Shown: piece by piece, positions 1 through 11,070 of the stretch | Numbering within the stretch: position 1 is the stretch's first letter | Layout of the letters: every line of letters begins with the position of its first letter | Origin: Pezicula radicicola | Lineage: Eukaryota > Ascomycota > Leotiomycetes > Helotiales > Dermateaceae | Length of the DNA stretch: 64,000 nt | Assembly: GCA_003008705.1 (NCBI GenBank) | Contig: PDUO01000029.1 | Location: 11,321-75,320, forward strand | Direction: 5' to 3' | Program-made: the position numbers and the translations under genes | Notes under the pieces: generated by a model | Told to the model about the DNA's origin: nothing | The model's input: only the letters and a program-made list of their open reading frames with translations | Databases searched by the model: none

Positions 1-180
1 AATAATAATAATTTAATATTCTTTTATATCTATTTTATCTTTAATAATATTAATAATTTTAATTATATTATATAATTATATTCTATATTTATTTATTATC
101 TTATATTATAATCTTTACTTTATATCCTATATTTCTATATATATAGTTTAGAGATTTACTCTTCTATACTACTAGAAGAG
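1..180 (+). repeat. Left copy of direct terminal repeat
   Basis: Matches 1852-2024 base for base apart from scattered transitions. Shared landmarks are the AATTTAATATTCTTTTATAT start and the TATATATATAGTTTA segment near the end. It may be an LTR cut by the window edge. Confidence 0.6.
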
Positions 181-1851
181 ACTATATACTAATATAGAGA
201 GGTATATTTAAAATTATTATATATATAGATATATTATTACTTTTAGAGATAAAACCCTTAGATACTTATACTCTCTTCTAATACTAGAATAATTATAGTA
301 ATATATAATTATAGATTTTAAATTATTTCCTAAGGACTAGTATAAATATAATAATCTTTTTATAGTTATTAATAAGTTTAATAAGAATATTATCTTAATT
401 CTCTACTTTAAGATAATAATTACTAAGGATATAGTTTAGTTATATATCTATTATATTTATTAATATAAAGAAACTCTAATAAGTATTATTTTAAACTATA
501 GACTATAGTTTATTTTTAACTTCTAGAAAGAATTTATTTAAATTCTAGGAGTTAAGTTAAAACTCTTAACTATATACTATACTTAAATAAATAACTAGAC
601 TAAGATTATAAACTAGTATATTAATTAAAGACTATACCTCTTTATAAACTATTACTAAAATAACTAGTTAGAACTAATTCTAATAGTTAATTATATATAA
701 CTAACTCTCCTTTATAAAAGTCTTAGAATATCCCTTTTTAAACTCTTTAATAAATATTCTTCTATAATCTCCTTTAACTAGAACTATTCTATAGAGCTTA
801 TTATAGTTTATAAATACTTTAATATTAAAGAGGTTTAGAAGTATATAAAGTATATATATAAAGTATAGAAAGTAATAAAGAAGTACTTATAGAAGATATA
901 AAAAAAGAAAATATATAATATTAATAAATACTATTAAGAAGTAAACTAGAAGATTAAAAATAAAGTTTAAATTACTACTAGAAACTAGAAGATATAAAGA
1001 CTAAGTAAGAAGCTAGATTACTAGATAATAAAGCTTTATAAGGTAATAGTAAAAGAAGATTACTTATACTAGTTATACTTATTAGAATTAATAAAGGTAT
1101 ATCTTATCTTCTTATTAAATAAACTTAGAAAGGTTATAATAGATTTATTACTAAGATAACTTCTAGAAGAACTATCTTATATTAAGGTTACTAGAGACTA
1201 TAAATAAGAAATAGAAGAGATCTTTATAATTAAGAAAATATAAGAAAATTTACTATATAAAGTTAGTTAATTAAGATTTAATAAGAACTCTAAATAGTAC
1301 TTTATATTAAACTTAAAATATAATCTATACTTACTTAAAGACTTCTATCTTATATATCTAAAACTTATAAAACTCTTTTAATAACTCTTTAAATAAATAA
1401 AGAAATATAAGAAAAGAGTAGATAACTATAATAACTTAAACTATAATAAAGAAATAAATTAAAACTTAAGGGTAAACTTTTTTAGAAAGAGAGAGTAATA
1501 TAATAACTTATACTATTATTAAGTTTTACTCTTATATTTAGATTATTTAGATTAATTAATTAAATAATTCTATACTCTAGAAATATAACTTTAGAATAAA
1601 ATAATTAATTAATTAAACTAAAGTTTATAAGTATAAATTATTCTTTTTTTATCTTATACTTAGTTTCTTTCTTTTTTTTCTTTTTTATCTTAGAATTTTT
1701 AATTTATTATTTATATATATTACTTTTATTTATTATAAATATTATTATAATACTTATAATATTATATTAAAATAAATTTTATTTTTAATTAAATAATTAA
1801 ACTTAATTTAAATTATTATATAAAAAGTCTAGATAGAAAGTCTTAAAAATT

Positions 1852-2024
1852 ATAATAATTTAATATTCTTTTATATTTATTTTATCTTTAATAATATTAA
1901 TAATTTTAATTATATTATATAATTATATTTTATATTTATTTATTATCTTATATTATAGTCTTTATTTTATATTTTATATTTCTATATATATAGTTTAAAG
2001 ATTTATCCTTTTATAGTATTAGAG
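1852..2024 (+). repeat. Right copy of direct terminal repeat
   Basis: Second copy of the 1-180 sequence in the same orientation. It is more T-rich than the left copy, so the two have decayed independently. Confidence 0.6.
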
Positions 2025-2883
2025 TAAGCCTTAATTAATACTTAGAATAATCTCTTTAATAAGTTATTTATATCTCTATTAGAGAGTATATTAAAGAGAA
2101 TAAAAGTATATATTAAAGTAGATAGATAATATATAAAATACTAGGAAACTAGTACTTTTAGGAATAATAAATTCTATTATTTCTTATTATATATTAAAAG
2201 AATAAAGATAATACAATTGGTAGTTAATTTATAATAACTCTAGTAATATAGTAAGTGGTAGGCTAAAATATAAAATCGTGGTTATAAGTTGCGACCTACT
2301 GTACTCTGCCATGGGAAAGTACTGTAAGAGTAAACAGGCGATAGAATCGTTGCCCAAGTGGATTGAGTATTCGCAATTGTAACGAAATTGACCAAGTGAA
2401 TTTGCTTGGCTGTTTGTCTTGCAGTCGTTTTGTGACCCACCATCGGCATCTTACCAATATGGGTAATGCCGACAACATCATAGGCAACGCAATATACAAC
2501 GGCAAAGCGGACGAGCCGGAGGCCGAACGATGCCGTACTCCTGCCTGTATATAAAATTTTTACCTTCATGTTTGTATTATGATCGGCTACCAGTATATTT
2601 GTTGTCGACAGAGTGGGCGCTATCATATTCACTTTCAAGTCAGCATATTTAATGAAGGCCCCGTATAGAGCGATAGTAGGCGGCCTACCATTCACAATGA
2701 AACTTCACCAGTGTTGTACTCAGGTCAAAGAGGTTCCTAGATAATAATGTAGGAGGTTTGTAAATATTCCCATACTAGAAAGAGGCTTGCAGCACTCACT
2801 TTTCCACCGACCAACCTACCAATATCCACGGGTATCATTCCACCAAAACACCAGAGCCGTCCCAAGATACAATCATGCGTAAC
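2025..2883. other. Boundary zone: AT-rich tail, then ordinary DNA with no recognised gene
   Basis: AT-only sequence continues to about 2220, and base composition then changes abruptly to normal. A 137-codon minus-strand open frame (2282-2695) fills the first normal stretch, but its translation matches no family I recognise and shows no clear motif or splice structure. It could be an element remnant or chance. 2700-2883 is the 3' flank of the APC10 gene. Confidence 0.4.
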
Positions 2884-4123
2884 TCATCTCAATTCAGGCT
2901 CCCCCATCCAGTCGGGTTCCTCCAACCAATCCCTGTCAACACCATGTGTTTTCCTGGGCTTGACCGGCTTGAAAGCCTTCTCTTTTGAACCATGATCTAA
3001 TATTGCAAACGCTCCGTTCCTGCCAAGCCGCTCGTCCTGGGCGAAAACCTTCAATCCCCTAACATGTGTATCCTTACCATTCTGATGATTCTCCACGACT
3101 TTGACTTGAACTAAGAAGGCTCGAAGTGTTTTCCCATCCTCGCCTCCTCCCACATGATCGAGCGGGACATCAATCCAGCCTTTTGGTTGTGTAAATTCTA
3201 GGACGCTAAAGGGTATGAGGTCGTGATAGCCGGTACCGGCGAGGAGGGTTATCCTTGTAGGAGTGTACGACTCGTCGGCTTCGAAATCGAGGAAGATGCG
3301 GATGGAACGGATGGAAACCATACGCGAGAAGTGTATGTTGAGGTGGTGTGGTTGCGGGCCATCGGATCTGTCCGGCGGTTAGCATGCATGCGACTCGAGT
3401 GCGGATGCAGACCAGTTACATACTGCCAAAATAACTCTGTATTTTCATCGCGCAATGCTTCTACTCCACAGCCAGGTTTGCAACTCGAGACGGTCCAGCT
3501 TGCCAAATTGCCTATCTCTTTAAGACCTAGAGCTGAAGGGTCGAAGGGTGGATCTACCTCCATTGGTACTGGAGGAGCATTTGAATTAGCACGTATCGCA
3601 GCACGAACAATGTCATCCCAGAGGTTGGGATTGTCTTCATCGGGCGAAAACAACTGGATATTTTGCGCTCGAGCTGCGTTCAAGGCTCGCCCTACGAAAC
3701 GGAAGAGACGAGGAGCCGGAGGCATCTTGCCAGAGGATAAGGAATGTATGCGGTTGGAATAAAGCAGGTTGACGTTGTTGATGTTGTTGATATTCGGACA
3801 AGAGGCATTGATTGAGAGGATCAAGACGTACCTTCTTCAATGGCTCCTTCCTCTTCGCCATTATCCGCCTCCAGATCCTCTATATCTGCACCTTCATCGT
3901 CGTCGTCGTCGTCCTGGTCGTCGTCTTCCTCATCCTCTTCATCCTCCTCATCCTCGCCATCTTCGTCCGTCTCGTCAAGCGGTGCGACGGGAGTGCTTAT
4001 GGGTGTTGCGCTGTGAGGAGTTGCAAGTCTCGCAGGTGCAAAGGCCGAGGGGGCATTGCGAGAGCGTCGTGCTCGATCCAAGATGCTCCTGACGGCGGAG
4101 GGCGACTCAATGCGTGGAGCCAT
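2884..4123 (-). CDS. DOC1: Anaphase-promoting complex subunit 10 (APC10/DOC1)
   Basis: Substrate-recognition subunit of the APC/C ubiquitin ligase, acting in the nucleus during mitosis. Model: complement of 3832-4123, 3424-3691 and 2884-3367, giving 347 residues in one frame. The N-terminal ~100 residues are low complexity with a long Asp/Glu run. The DOC domain follows, recognisable from [20 protein letters not shown], the FWQSDGPQPH turn and the [12 protein letters not shown] strand. The 3368-3423 intron (GTATGT...ACAG) restores the FWQ|SDGPQPH reading exactly. The 3692-3831 intron is less certain: the nearer AG (before ATGCCTCCG) breaks frame, while TTTCGTAG keeps it. The protein lacks an obvious C-terminal Ile-Arg tail and ends GEPELR. 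It is divergent from the small gene at 5341. Confidence 0.85.
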
Positions 4124-5340
4124 TTGTTTGTCGTCGCGTGGGAAAACAAAGGGTGTTTTGAGGAAGACGCGACGCCGAGGTTTCAGCCTCACACCCAAGG
4201 TTTGGGTCGGGATAGTTTTGGTTGTTGACGGGGGTTCTCGGGATCTACATCTTCCGTAAAGTCGGGATTTGAGGATACAGTAGGCCCAAAAGTTACTGAT
4301 ACTGTATGACATCAGGACATTCACTTCTATCAATTCCACACAGCCTCTGGCATTGCCACACGACTAACTCTCCTCTCATCTTCAATCACCACCTAACGAC
4401 CAACTCACATCTCACCCCGTCTTATCATCGTCTCATTTCACATGTATGTATTCCCTCGGACACATTGGCATATACGAAAAACTCTTTTGTCCCCCTCATG
4501 ATTACTACTATATGATTACGCATAAGCCTGAGCGAGGTAAACCGCTTCTAGACCGTCTTATCCGTGATCACAAATACGAGGAGATGCAGAGATAAGCTTT
4601 CTACCTTTCCCCTTCCATGCTCGAGAGAGATCACCAACAGGGTCCAAGTACCGGCACCAACGGCTTACTCTCCATACTGCGCCTGTTTTCAGCCACCACC
4701 AACCCAAAAGTGACCTGGTTCTTTTGTCATGATTCCCAATGATTGGAGACCTAGTATATAAAAAAAAAATCCTGGTGGAGCACTAGGCTGATCCAATGGT
4801 TTGTTTCCACGGAGCATTCTTGGTTTTCGGTTTTCGCGGCATTCCTTTATTGTTCTTATTCATGGCTGAGGTCATACGAGCATCGTGGAATATCAAATAG
4901 GTCGCTGCAGTAAGAAAAGTATAGTGACGTGGTCTGACCCTGGCCAAAACATAAAACTTCTTATATTACACTTCAAGTCCTCTCCAGCCTGTCTCTCTCT
5001 CTCTCTTCAAATGATCATATGATACTCCTCCACTAGTTCTACCAAGTTCACTTCCCGTCTTGATCATACTCCTTGGCGAGAACTATAATACCACAAAAGA
5101 CGTTATCACATCAATACTCCGAAAAGCCAATTCAAACAAGTCATTGTTCATCGAGATCCAGCCGTCTCGCCCTACTTTATATTAAACTAGCCCTTCTATC
5201 CGTCCTGTACAGACAGCTCCACAAAGCCATACACCTTATCGCAAAGTCAACACCAAGCTTCACTCAAGGTCCCACTGTAAAACTCACTTCAAAGTCTTTG
5301 TTTTCGATTGGCCGATACCAGCGTCATTAAAGTTAGAACT
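4124..5340. promoter_or_regulatory. Divergent intergenic region between APC10 and the small gene at 5341
   Basis: Holds the presumed promoters of both neighbours. A pyrimidine-rich run with a CTCTCTCTCT stretch lies at about 4991-5008 and an A-run at about 4760-4769. I see no convincing gene; the short open frames here have no recognisable domains. Confidence 0.4.
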
Positions 5341-6132
5341 ATGGTCCTTGACAAGTAAGTCGTCATTTACCCTTCCGTGTTACTTTTTTGTTATGGTGCA
5401 CTCTCAATATATATCTCGTCATCTCCTACACGTTTGGTTACCTCAATGCGAGGAATTGTGGGACTTAGCTATGAGTGTGCTTTTCCCAACATATCACAGT
5501 CAACAATTAAACAAACACTCTTTCTCTTCCTGCCGGTCATTGACGACCATGCATGGGCTTCCTCCGACGTTTTCGTCAGCAATTCTGGACTAGTGGTGAT
5601 AAAATATACTGCAAGTGCCATAATGAGGGAGAAGACGGCTCAATGGAAGACTTACCATGGCCGTCTCTCAATGAGCCTCGTATCCGTTCAGACTACGAAG
5701 TCTATCCCATCACTCACCACTATCTCTACTGCGGCATAAATCACAGACTTTCTCCTTCTAGTCAAGCCAGCATTTTGCAACGCCAGAAAACATAAACTGA
5801 CAAACAAACTCGACAGGTTGCGTGCAAGAAGGCAGTCTGCAAAGGAGCTGAAGAAGATCAATGCACAGCTGAGGGAGACGTATGAGAGAATGAGCAGAGG
5901 CGAACTAGTTCTTGCAGCACCAGAATATTCGATACCAGAGGGAGATTACGGAGAATCAATAAGCCAGTCGACGAGTGAAAATGGGTCGATAAGAAGTCCT
6001 AAGTACCAGGCTGTGGCTTCTGCTACAATGCCTTCGCACGTGGCTCCGTAAGTATTTTGAGATTTTAGGGAGGAATAAAGAGGTGGTTATAAATATTCCA
6101 GGAGAGACTTTGGGGTGATAAACCAAAGCTAA
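5341..6132 (+). CDS. Small hypothetical protein, charged N-terminal helix
   Basis: I do not recognise this family. Proposed exons are 5341-5354, 5817-6047 and 6102-6132, giving 91 residues. The first exon encodes only MVLD plus two bases of a Lys codon and ends at a perfect GTAAGT. The 462 bp first intron is unusually long for this window and may hide another exon. Exon 2 encodes a basic, probably helical segment (LRARRQSAKELKKINAQLRE) and then a Ser-rich acidic tail. The third-exon acceptor is ambiguous: AGs at 6101, 6104 and 6106 give different endings, and the last would extend the protein to about 6254 with a Trp/Lys-rich tail. Confidence 0.4.
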
Positions 6133-6544
6133 AGGCAAGGGTTGCAGCACCTCCATTACTCAGAATCCCCCAAGGTTTCTGGGCAGTGGCCGGAAAATTA
6201 CTCCAGCGAAGGAGTTCGTCTTGGAAAAATCAATTGAAAAGCTGGACGGTTTGGTGAAGATACAAGGGACAATTCAATAGCCTTGTCGGCCGTTTTGATT
6301 TGGGCGGTGGAATTGCATTGAGTTACAGGCGAAGGCTTACGTGCGGATGGAGTTATATGGCGTTATAATATCACACTCAATCAGAAAATCTTAATCATTA
6401 GTTCGAGGTCTTGAACTTTCTTTTATGTAATCTTTCCCACCTCTCCAGACTCAAAGGCAGGATCTGACGCCGAATATAAAGGGTTCATACAGCTCAGAGA
6501 CGGTGCCATAAAATTCAGTTACTCGATGATGCTTACATCCTTCT
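6133..6544. other. Intergenic, convergent genes
   Basis: Lies between the 3' ends of the small plus-strand gene and the minus-strand SDR gene. It may include the last part of the 5341 gene if the alternative acceptor is used. Nothing else is recognised. Confidence 0.3.
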
Positions 6545-7392
6545 CTACCATTGCGAAATCCCATCCTTAACAACAATCTTCCCAACGTCAGCATCCCTCT
6601 CCCCTTCCACAACACTTCTAATCATCACCCCACCAATGCTAGGATGCCCAGCACCCATCTCCTTCGCCTTCTCGGGCACATTTCCCAAATTTGTAGCTAA
6701 GAACCCAGGCCCAACACTCCAAACTTTCACCCCATCCTCCTTCAATTTGTGATTCCAGTCTACCATCAGCATATTAAGTGCTGTCTTGCTACACCGGTAT
6801 CCAATTGTTTCGAAGTCTATCTTCTTAGGCCACCCGGCCGGTTGATGTGGTGTGGGGAAGTACTCAATGCTTGCCTTCGTGATGTTAGAGAGACCGGCTA
6901 CGAAAATCAGGCGTGGGTCAGTCGACTTGAGCAAAAGCGGCATAAATGTCCAGGTCATGACTTGCGTGCCGGCAACATTCACGTCGTAGGCTTTGGTGAA
7001 GCAGTCGCGGAGAGAGATTTTCCCGGCCGTATATGCTGGGTCTTGAGCGACAGCTAGGAGATGTTAGTTCGTGGGACTTTTATAGGATATAAAGATATAT
7101 ATATACCAGCATTGTTAATGAGGGTATCGATGTGTCCCGGACTGGCTTTGACTTGCTCGTAAGCTTTCTCGATTGACTCGTCACTGGTGAGATCGACCTG
7201 GATCATTTCGACGGTGTTTGTTGAATCTGGACATTCCTTGTGGAGGGTCTCAATGGCTTTCTTAGCCTTTTCTAGAGAACGACTACCGAGAAGAATGCGG
7301 TAGGGTTTGTTGGACTGCAGAAGTGCCTTGACTATCTCGTAGCCAATACCATTGTTGCCTCCAGTGACGAGAACAATCTTTCGAGACGCCAT
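6545..7392 (-). CDS. Short-chain dehydrogenase/reductase (carbonyl reductase-like)
   Basis: NAD(P)H-dependent classical SDR, cytosolic, substrate unknown. Exons: complement of 7107-7392 and 6545-7053, 264 residues, the usual family length. Visible are the Rossmann motif VTGGNNGIG near residues 7-15, the LINNAG motif, a Ser-containing strand (LIFVAGLSNIT) and the catalytic YRCSK (YxxxK). The 53 bp intron (GTATAT...CCTAG) falls inside the NNAG motif, and splicing restores NNA-AVAQDPAYTAGK. The Asn after the dinucleotide site and the short substrate loop resemble human carbonyl reductase 1 type enzymes. There is no signal peptide. The ATG at 7392 is followed directly by the Rossmann strand. Confidence 0.9.
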
Positions 7393-8322
7393 TGCTGTTA
7401 TTTGGTCTCAGTTTGCCAACTTGTTGTTTTTGGTGTCTTGTTGGTTAAGTGACTTGGCTGCTTTTCCTGAACTTGAGTATTCTTTCAGTGACCAGCCCTG
7501 CCTCTTTATATGATTTTCACTCTCAAAGAGAGTCGCGGAGACTTTCCGTGGGCGGGAGATAACTAGTCGTCGCTCCGGATGACATCCAAGTGATGCTCTT
7601 TACGAAGCAGCCTCACGCTTATTAGTTTTGTTTGTTGACCTAATAAGCAATGTATTCTATTCGTATACCAGGACTTAAAAGGAGTTGTGGCTGGTCGTAT
7701 CTGGAGCGACAGTGCGGAATTAAGCTATGGGGGTCACTTACCTCCGCTTAACGGAATAGGTATCGCGAGGATTTCCAAAGAGGGGCTAGCTCGTTTGGAT
7801 TTTAGTTAATGTATAAGGTATCTTATTCTTATGTATAGGCATATGTGACACATTTCTAAAACTCATAGCAAGAGGTACTTCCCCCTCTAATTTCATGAGA
7901 CGCAGCCTAATAAAGGAGACGACTTTGACTTTCAGCCGGACCTCTTGTCTGTTTAAAACTCTTAGGTGATGCCTAGAGCTCATCTTGGAAACTACTCTAG
8001 ACAGTTTTGATAGACATAAACTTGATTGGGAAGAGATCGTAAAGGTGTCAGTGGAAGGACTAGTTACTATTGGACGAGAACTAACCCTTTCAATATTACT
8101 TTTTCCCCGTCTCACTATCAGTTCTCTTTTTCTTTTCATCTCGAAAGTGAATGACAACAAGGATATAGAATTGGTTTTATTCAATTTGCGAAAATATTAG
8201 CCTCATAACGTACACTGGTATTAGATCTTATTTCTCTCTTTATATATCTTGATCTGCCTCCCCTCCTTCCTTCCTTCCACCACTGTTTCCTTTTCTTCTC
8301 TCGGTATCTTCTCCCTTTTAGT
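7393..8322. other. Intergenic, no supported gene
   Basis: Contains the SDR promoter. Open frames of 71 and 132 codons overlap on opposite strands at 7786-8200, but neither shows a domain or splice structure. A pyrimidine-rich stretch (TCCTTCCTTCC) lies near 8265-8280. Confidence 0.3.
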
Positions 8323-8623
8323 CTAGAAGTAGAACTCATTTTTGCTAAATAGCTTTCGAGAAGATTTAGTTGTTCCGTTTGGTTTTCTTGTTGTTGAAGA
8401 CCCCGTAGCAGTCGTTTCTGACCTCTCGAGCACAGGCTTTAATTCCACATACCCAGGCAATTCTCGTAGTTCCATTTCTAATCGATCAATATAGTCTAGA
8501 CAGATAATTTTGCAAACCACTTGCATATGCTGGACGAGGACTCTACGATTGCTATTTTCCACCACTTCACATTCCTGAAGATTTTACGCAATATGTAAGC
8601 ACCAACTACCTATCTGCGGCCAT
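8323..8623 (-). CDS. Possible terminal exon of a hypothetical gene (fragment)
   Basis: About 100 codons are open on the minus strand, from a good acceptor (AATCTTCAG) near 8623 down to a stop at 8323. The translation includes a plausible helical piece (CKIICLDYIDRLEMELRELP) followed by a Ser/Thr/Lys-rich tail. No upstream exon could be joined convincingly, and the nearby 8698-9085 sequence is a relic on the other strand. I do not recognise the family. This may be a gene remnant or chance. Confidence 0.25.
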
Positions 8624-8697
8624 GGGACTTCAATAATAACCCAACACAGTGATCTATACCCGCCGGGACTAATAGACGTGACTTACGGACCCTTGCT

Positions 8698-9085
8698 TTG
8701 CTTTTCCCTCCCACTCACGAAACTAGTGTTTGGTTTAAAAAACAGACGATGACTAAAAACGCTGACTCCAAAATTCTTGAATGTGGTCGGTTAAGAGCTG
8801 AAGACAGACAGATAGATGAGCCTGACTTCTGGAGAGATAGATTGGTGATCTTGAAGCAAATATTTGACGAAAAGGAGCCTAGCTCAGGGCTTCCTTCAGT
8901 GGTACGATAAGCGAAGAGGCTTACATCGCTACTCTTTCCTTCTAGCGGCCATCGCTCTTTTGTTGACTATTGTGGTCGGACTGATACAATGTGTTGAGGG
9001 GGCCATACAAGTTTATAAGCCTTGTATCCATCATAAAAAGCATGGGACTTTTCGTACAATTCTTTTCTATGGTAGGGTGCTTTAA
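8698..9085 (+). pseudogene. C-terminal relic of a fungal membrane-tail protein, frameshifted
   Basis: The translation starts with an LFPPTHETSVWF-like segment, then DFWRDRLVILKQIFDEKEP in one frame. It continues as QWYDKRRGLHRYSFLLAAIA plus a hydrophobic segment ending VGLIQCVEGAIQVYK in another frame. From memory of fungal proteins, these two pieces normally form one C-terminus: an RDRL..LKQ..DE.EP helix, then WYDRR, then one transmembrane helix. The frame changes near 8880-8900 without an intron signal. No N-terminal domain is present, so this is probably a truncated, frameshifted remnant. Confidence 0.5.
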
Positions 9086-9277
9086 ACAAGTTTTGAATTG
9101 GATTTTGTTATGTTATGGCTCTGTGGAACTTATGATGCAGACAAATTTACTTTAGAAACTTGAAAACTTGAAAAACTCTTCCCTGGATAAACTGGCTTTA
9201 ACCGATAGGTTTTGAGCACGTAGGCAGCGGTTTAGCTAACCGAACATAACCCAACAGCTCCACATCGAAAAGTGTAT

Positions 9278-10250
9278 CTACACTCTGGGAATAACAGTAG
9301 CAGGCCTCTCTAGCCCCAAGATTCCTAACCCAATCAAATTTTCATCGCCTTCCCCCTTCACTCCAAATCCAACAGGACTACCTGGTACACTAAAAGCCCT
9401 ATCCTTCCTAGCATTCCCACCCACATTCACATTCAAATTAAAATCCACAGCAACCTTGTTCCTCTCAAAAGCATCCTTATTCCTCACCAAATGTAGACTC
9501 AAAAGTTCGCGACTCGGACTTGTATCAAAGTCGTCAAAATGCTCAGTTTGCTCTTTCGTCATCTTCAATAGATTCTGACTCTGCTTTGGAGATTCCTTGA
9601 GATCCTTCGCGACTTCTTTGCGGAGGGCTATTTCTTTAACAGCCTTGGTTTTTGTCCTTGGTTTTCTGCCTTTGGGGCTTTTTCTCTTTCTCTTGCCTTT
9701 AGGCGACTGAGTGGGGAGGTTCAGTGAGGTGGTAGTAGGAGTAGTGTAATTGATGGATTCTGTCGGAGGTGACATAACCATTGTTTGGTTCGAGTCATCG
9801 ATGTTGGTGTTAAGGCCCATAAAATCGAGATTTGGAAGCGATGACATGCTGGAAGTTGGTCCAAAGTAGGCACTGTTTTGGGATGTAGGACTGGGCACAG
9901 TGGGGAAGCTGATCTGTGGAACGTCATGCATTCCATATTCTATGGCCCGGAGTTGATTGTGATAGTCGTCTATGTATGCGGACATTGCCTATACTAATAT
10001 GTAAGCTTCCCTCATGCCATTCAAGTAGAAATGGGATCATAGAGGAACGGTACGTACATCTTGGGAGGGTGGATCAGGATTTTGGGCGATCTGAGCAAGT
10101 GTTTGCTCTAAAGACTAAAATTCCATTTTAGTACTTGATATTGAATCTTCGAGGAGGTCGCAGGACTAGGGAAAAGAAATAGCTTACAAGGTATCGCAGT
10201 CTATCTTCTCGCTTGAAGTACGGGCTAGAATAGGTGGTGAGAGTCGCCAT
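9278..10250 (-). CDS. Hypothetical Lys/Ser-rich, probably nuclear protein
   Basis: Not a family I recognise. Exons: complement of 10188-10250, 10058-10114 and 9278-9988, 276 residues, with both introns at phase 0 and clean GTAAGC/GTACGT donors. The N-terminus (MATLTTYSSPYFKREDRLRY) and the short second exon (SLEQTLAQIAQNPDPPSQD) look like a conserved head. The middle is Ser/Thr-rich. Residues ~135-170 contain a strongly basic block (KGKRKRKSPKGRKPRTKTK) that could be a nuclear localisation or DNA-contact segment. No zinc-cluster or bZIP pattern is visible. The three-exon structure and kept frame argue for a real gene. Confidence 0.65.
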
Positions 10251-11070
10251 CGCTTAATTGGTGTCGGAACTCCCCAGACCAAACGAAACCTCCGAAAAGT
10301 CGCTTTATCTTCTAAGATATTTTCTGCGAGATTGCTCAATTTCCTCGAAACTCCCTTATTTTGTCACTCTACGCTTTTTCCTTTTTGATTGACGATTGAA
10401 GCGAAGTTTTACTTGGTGACAAGTCCTGAAATGAGCGCCGAAGGGGATTTTTGGAGATTACTAGAAGAAGTTCCCTAGTTCAGTGATGTCCCTTTTTTGC
10501 TCCTTCAATAGTATAATTTTTCAGTTATTTTCGTAGCTATAAAAATCACTCTAGTCTTTGTTGTTCCGTGGCGTGAGTGGAAGTAGGCAATCTTCCTTTG
10601 TTCGCTTAGCTGAGACACGGCGATGCTCGCAGCATTTTTTCGATCATGGTTCTTTGTTCTTGTACATGTATTCTACAAGTTCGCATCCCCTCCTTTTTAT
10701 ATCCAGCATGTACTACGTGTTTAGGGTCTTTCGACGCATAATCCAAGCTGGCAGATGGTCATTGACATATCTTGACTAATTGAACTTGAGTCTGTTTATT
10801 ATTCACACAGACCACAATGTTTGTGCTTTTCACATGTCTTTGACTCTATTTGACGCCAGGTTAGGCAAGTAAATTTGGCAATCTTTCCACCGCGAAGAAT
10901 TCCCGAATGGAAATATGGTGACAGCGCTCTCGATATACTGGATGGACTGTACAATTTGGTAAACTCAAGGTCGCAGCTAAAGGACTCCATATTTCTTGGG
11001 ATAACATTATATTCTACTAAATAAAGGATTAAAGGAGATTCCCGAGATATGTCCCTTTGATTTCGCCCTT
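10251..11070. other. Intergenic, no supported gene
   Basis: Promoter side of the 9278-10250 gene and 3' side of the sugar permease. A short plus-strand frame at 10558-10779 and a minus-strand frame at 10799-10990 have no recognisable content. Confidence 0.3.

Larger units (their letters stand above)
1..2024. mobile_element. RIP-decayed repeat element bounded by a ~175 bp direct repeat
   Basis: The sequence is almost pure A/T with no usable reading frame. The first ~180 bases recur in the same orientation at about 1852-2024. The copies differ mainly by C/T and G/A transitions, for example TATATC versus TATATT. Direct terminal repeats ~1.85 kb apart fit a collapsed LTR element or a tandem repeat, and the transitions fit repeat-induced point mutation. 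The left end may extend beyond the window, so the true repeat length is unknown. No reverse transcriptase motif could be read in any frame. Confidence 0.6.

Noticed and set aside
3637..3861. Alternative APC10 splice using the AAG acceptor just before ATGCCTCCGGC
   Set aside because: It leads into a frame that stops after ~30 codons. The acceptor TTTCGTAG at 3692 keeps the frame of the DOC domain.
7786..8200. Overlapping open frames on opposite strands (132 and 71 codons)
   Set aside because: No domain, no splice structure, and the two exclude each other.
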